64,000 bases of DNA, taken from an uncultured Lachnospiraceae bacterium. GTDB taxonomy: Bacteria > Bacillota > Clostridia > Lachnospirales > Lachnospiraceae. Below, in pieces: positions 62,716-64,000 of this stretch. Within the stretch, counting starts at the first letter, position 1. Each line of letters opens with the position of its first letter. A program made the position numbers and the translations under genes. Where the stretch lies: positions 1 to 64,000 of the forward strand of contig CALZBR010000002.1 in NCBI GenBank assembly GCA_945621435.1, written 5' to 3'. The notes under the pieces were generated by a model that saw only the letters and a list, made by a program, of their open reading frames with translations, searched no databases and was not told where the DNA came from.

Positions 62716-64000
62716 CTATTTTGCATCTGCATTGCAGGTATGTCCGATTGCTCCGAACTTACAGGTCTGCATGCAGAGTCCGCAGCCGTTGCACATGGTC
62801 TCGTCAATCTTTACCGTTCCGTCTGCATTCTTGGTAATCGCAGGGCAGCCTGGCTGGAGACACATACCGCACTTCCTGCATTTCTCGGGAATGGTGAAGC
62901 ACTTGCCCTTGGGCACAAAGCTCTTCAGCAGTGCACAGGGCGCCTGTACGATGATGACAGACACTTCGTCCTTGGCAAGCTCTGCCTTGATTACCTGCTC
63001 CAGGCGGACCTGATCAAAGGCATCTACCACCTCAACATTCTTTACCCCCAGACCTCTGCACAGCTCATCCAGCAGGATGGGGTCAGTGGGCTCCCCGTTC
63101 AGCATCTTACCGGTAGCGGCATGCTCCTGATGTCCGGTCATGCCGGTAGTGGAGTTATCCAGAATCAAAACGGTTCCGGTGGACTGATTGTAAACCATAT
63201 TCATCAAAGAATTGACTCCGGTATGTAAGAAGGTGGAATCACCGATGACTGCCACCCAGTTCCTGATATAGTCTTTCCCCTTTGCCTTTTCCATACCATG
63301 AAGAGTAGAGATACTGGAGCCCATGCAGACTACCGTATCCACCACACCAAGAGGTGCTACGGCGCCAAGCGTATAACAGCCGATATCCCCCGCTGCGTGG
63401 AGCTTCATTTTCTTCAGTACAGAGAAGGTGCTTCTGTGAGGACAGCCGGGGCAGAGAATGGGAGGTCTCGCAGGAACCGGGGCAGGTGTGGCAACCTCTG
63501 TCTCCACGCCGAGAATGGCCTTGCGAATCATATTGGCACTGTACTCGCCCTGCACGGTAAAGATTTCCTTGCCGGTGCAGGCAATGCCCATAGCCTTCAC
63601 CTGCTCCTCAATCACGGGCTCCAGTTCCTCTACGATGTAGAGCTTCTCAACCTTTGCGGCAAATTCCGCAATCAGCTTCCCGGGAAGAGGATGTACCATA
63701 CCAAGCTTTAACACGGAAGCCTCCGGCAGTGCCTCTCTCACATACTGATAGGGGATACCGCTGGTAATCACGCCGATTTTGGTATCGCGGTACTCGGTTC
63801 TGTTGAGATCCAGGGTGCAGGCATCCTCCGCAAGGCGCTTCATTCTCTGCTCTACAAAGATATGTCTCTTGATTGCCATTCCGGGCATCATGACGGTCTT
63901 GGAAATATTTCTCTCATAGGGTTTATCCTCGGGCACCACTCTGTCCTCCAGATTAACAATGCCCTGGGAATGGGACAATCTGGTGGTGGTTCTCAAAATA
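62716..64000 (-). CDS. iorA: Indolepyruvate:ferredoxin oxidoreductase, alpha subunit (5' end off window)
   Basis: The C-terminal ~427 residues of IorA; the start lies beyond the right edge. It shows the transketolase-type domain II, the TPP-binding domain (GDSTFLHTGVNSLMNMVYN) and a C-terminal double [4Fe-4S] ferredoxin: CRKCGMCLQPGCPAI and CNGCGLCMQTCKFG. The first ferredoxin motif has the unusual spacing CxxCxxCxxxxxC, as in the family. Oxygen-sensitive enzyme of anaerobes. 28 bases before iorB. Confidence 0.95.
   Translation of the reverse strand, partial: ILRTTTRLSHSQGIVNLEDRVVPEDKPYERNISKTVMMPGMAIKRHIFVEQRMKRLAEDACTLDLNRTEYRDTKIGVITSGIPYQYVREALPEASVLKLGMVHPLPGKLIAEFAAKVEKLYIVEELEPVIEEQVKAMGIACTGKEIFTVQGEYSANMIRKAILGVETEVATPAPVPARPPILCPGCPHRSTFSVLKKMKLHAAGDIGCYTLGAVAPLGVVDTVVCMGSSISTLHGMEKAKGKDYIRNWVAVIGDSTFLHTGVNSLMNMVYNQSTGTVLILDNSTTGMTGHQEHAATGKMLNGEPTDPILLDELCRGLGVKNVEVVDAFDQVRLEQVIKAELAKDEVSVIIVQAPCALLKSFVPKGKCFTIPEKCRKCGMCLQPGCPAITKNADGTVKIDETMCNGCGLCMQTCKFGAIGHTCNADAK

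Noticed and set aside
62688-62807. N-terminal extension of IorB by 40 residues
   Set aside because: It would overlap the iorA ferredoxin domain and has no similarity to IorB; ATG 62687 has a suitable ribosome binding site.

Overview
The window looks like the chromosome of an anaerobic, low-to-medium GC Firmicute, most likely a member of the Lachnospiraceae (Clostridia). Supporting signs are the SCIFF ranthipeptide locus beside a fused secDF and a TIGR04086-type membrane protein, a MurE of the meso-diaminopimelate type, the priA-def-fmt-yugP-rsmB-rlmN-prpC-prkC-rsgA cluster of Gram-positives, an oxygen-sensitive indolepyruvate:ferredoxin oxidoreductase, strong AGGAGG ribosome binding sites and several TTG/GTG starts. 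No rRNA, tRNA, CRISPR array or prophage is visible. Both ends are cut inside genes.

Layout. 1-6.9 kb holds a partial regulator with two HTH-like segments, an ABC-F ATPase with its own attenuator leader, an esterase, and a PiT phosphate transporter whose DUF47 partner gene is cut off by an IS66 element. 6.85-11.44 kb is mobile or accessory: a complete IS66 (tnpA, tnpB, tnpC, with inverted repeats), an AT-rich orphan gene, an unexplained AT-rich spacer, and a 1.15 kb REP-associated tyrosine transposase (RAYT) element with 62-bp inverted ends. 11.4-15.2 kb is the FMN-riboswitch-controlled riboflavin operon (ribD, ribE, ribBA, ribH), and the ribH stop codon lies inside the RAYT element. 15.2-29.6 kb is one long co-directional housekeeping run from murE to rsgA plus a diguanylate cyclase, covering cell-wall synthesis, replication restart, N-terminal formyl handling, rRNA methylation and Ser/Thr kinase/phosphatase signalling.

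29.7-35.4 kb has a candidate C-rich small RNA, a zinc-ribbon membrane protein, secDF and the SCIFF precursor/maturase pair. 35.5-45.4 kb is a CNNM/CorC-type membrane protein followed by a complete phosphate system: pstSCAB-phoU, a Na+/Pi cotransporter and a PhoB/PhoR-type two-component pair. Three promoters (PiT, Na+/Pi transporter, pstS) carry direct TTTACA/TTAACA-like repeats at 11-bp period, so the local two-component system probably controls all three units.

45.4-57.2 kb carries an amidase, an HTH-membrane protein, a heterodimeric ABC exporter, a long palindrome, and sfp - GH5 glucanase - aspS - polysaccharide deacetylase - hisS. 57.2-60.3 kb is an AT-rich bacteriocin-type ABC transporter with an unrecognised membrane-anchored protein. 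60.4-64 kb is an acyl/aryl-CoA ligase with iorB and partial iorA. The most interesting less-described items are the ABC-F attenuator with an eight-residue leader peptide, the three-promoter Pho wiring, the RAYT element supplying the ribH stop, the candidate C-rich sRNA, and an amidase whose Shine-Dalgarno sequence sits in a terminator hairpin.
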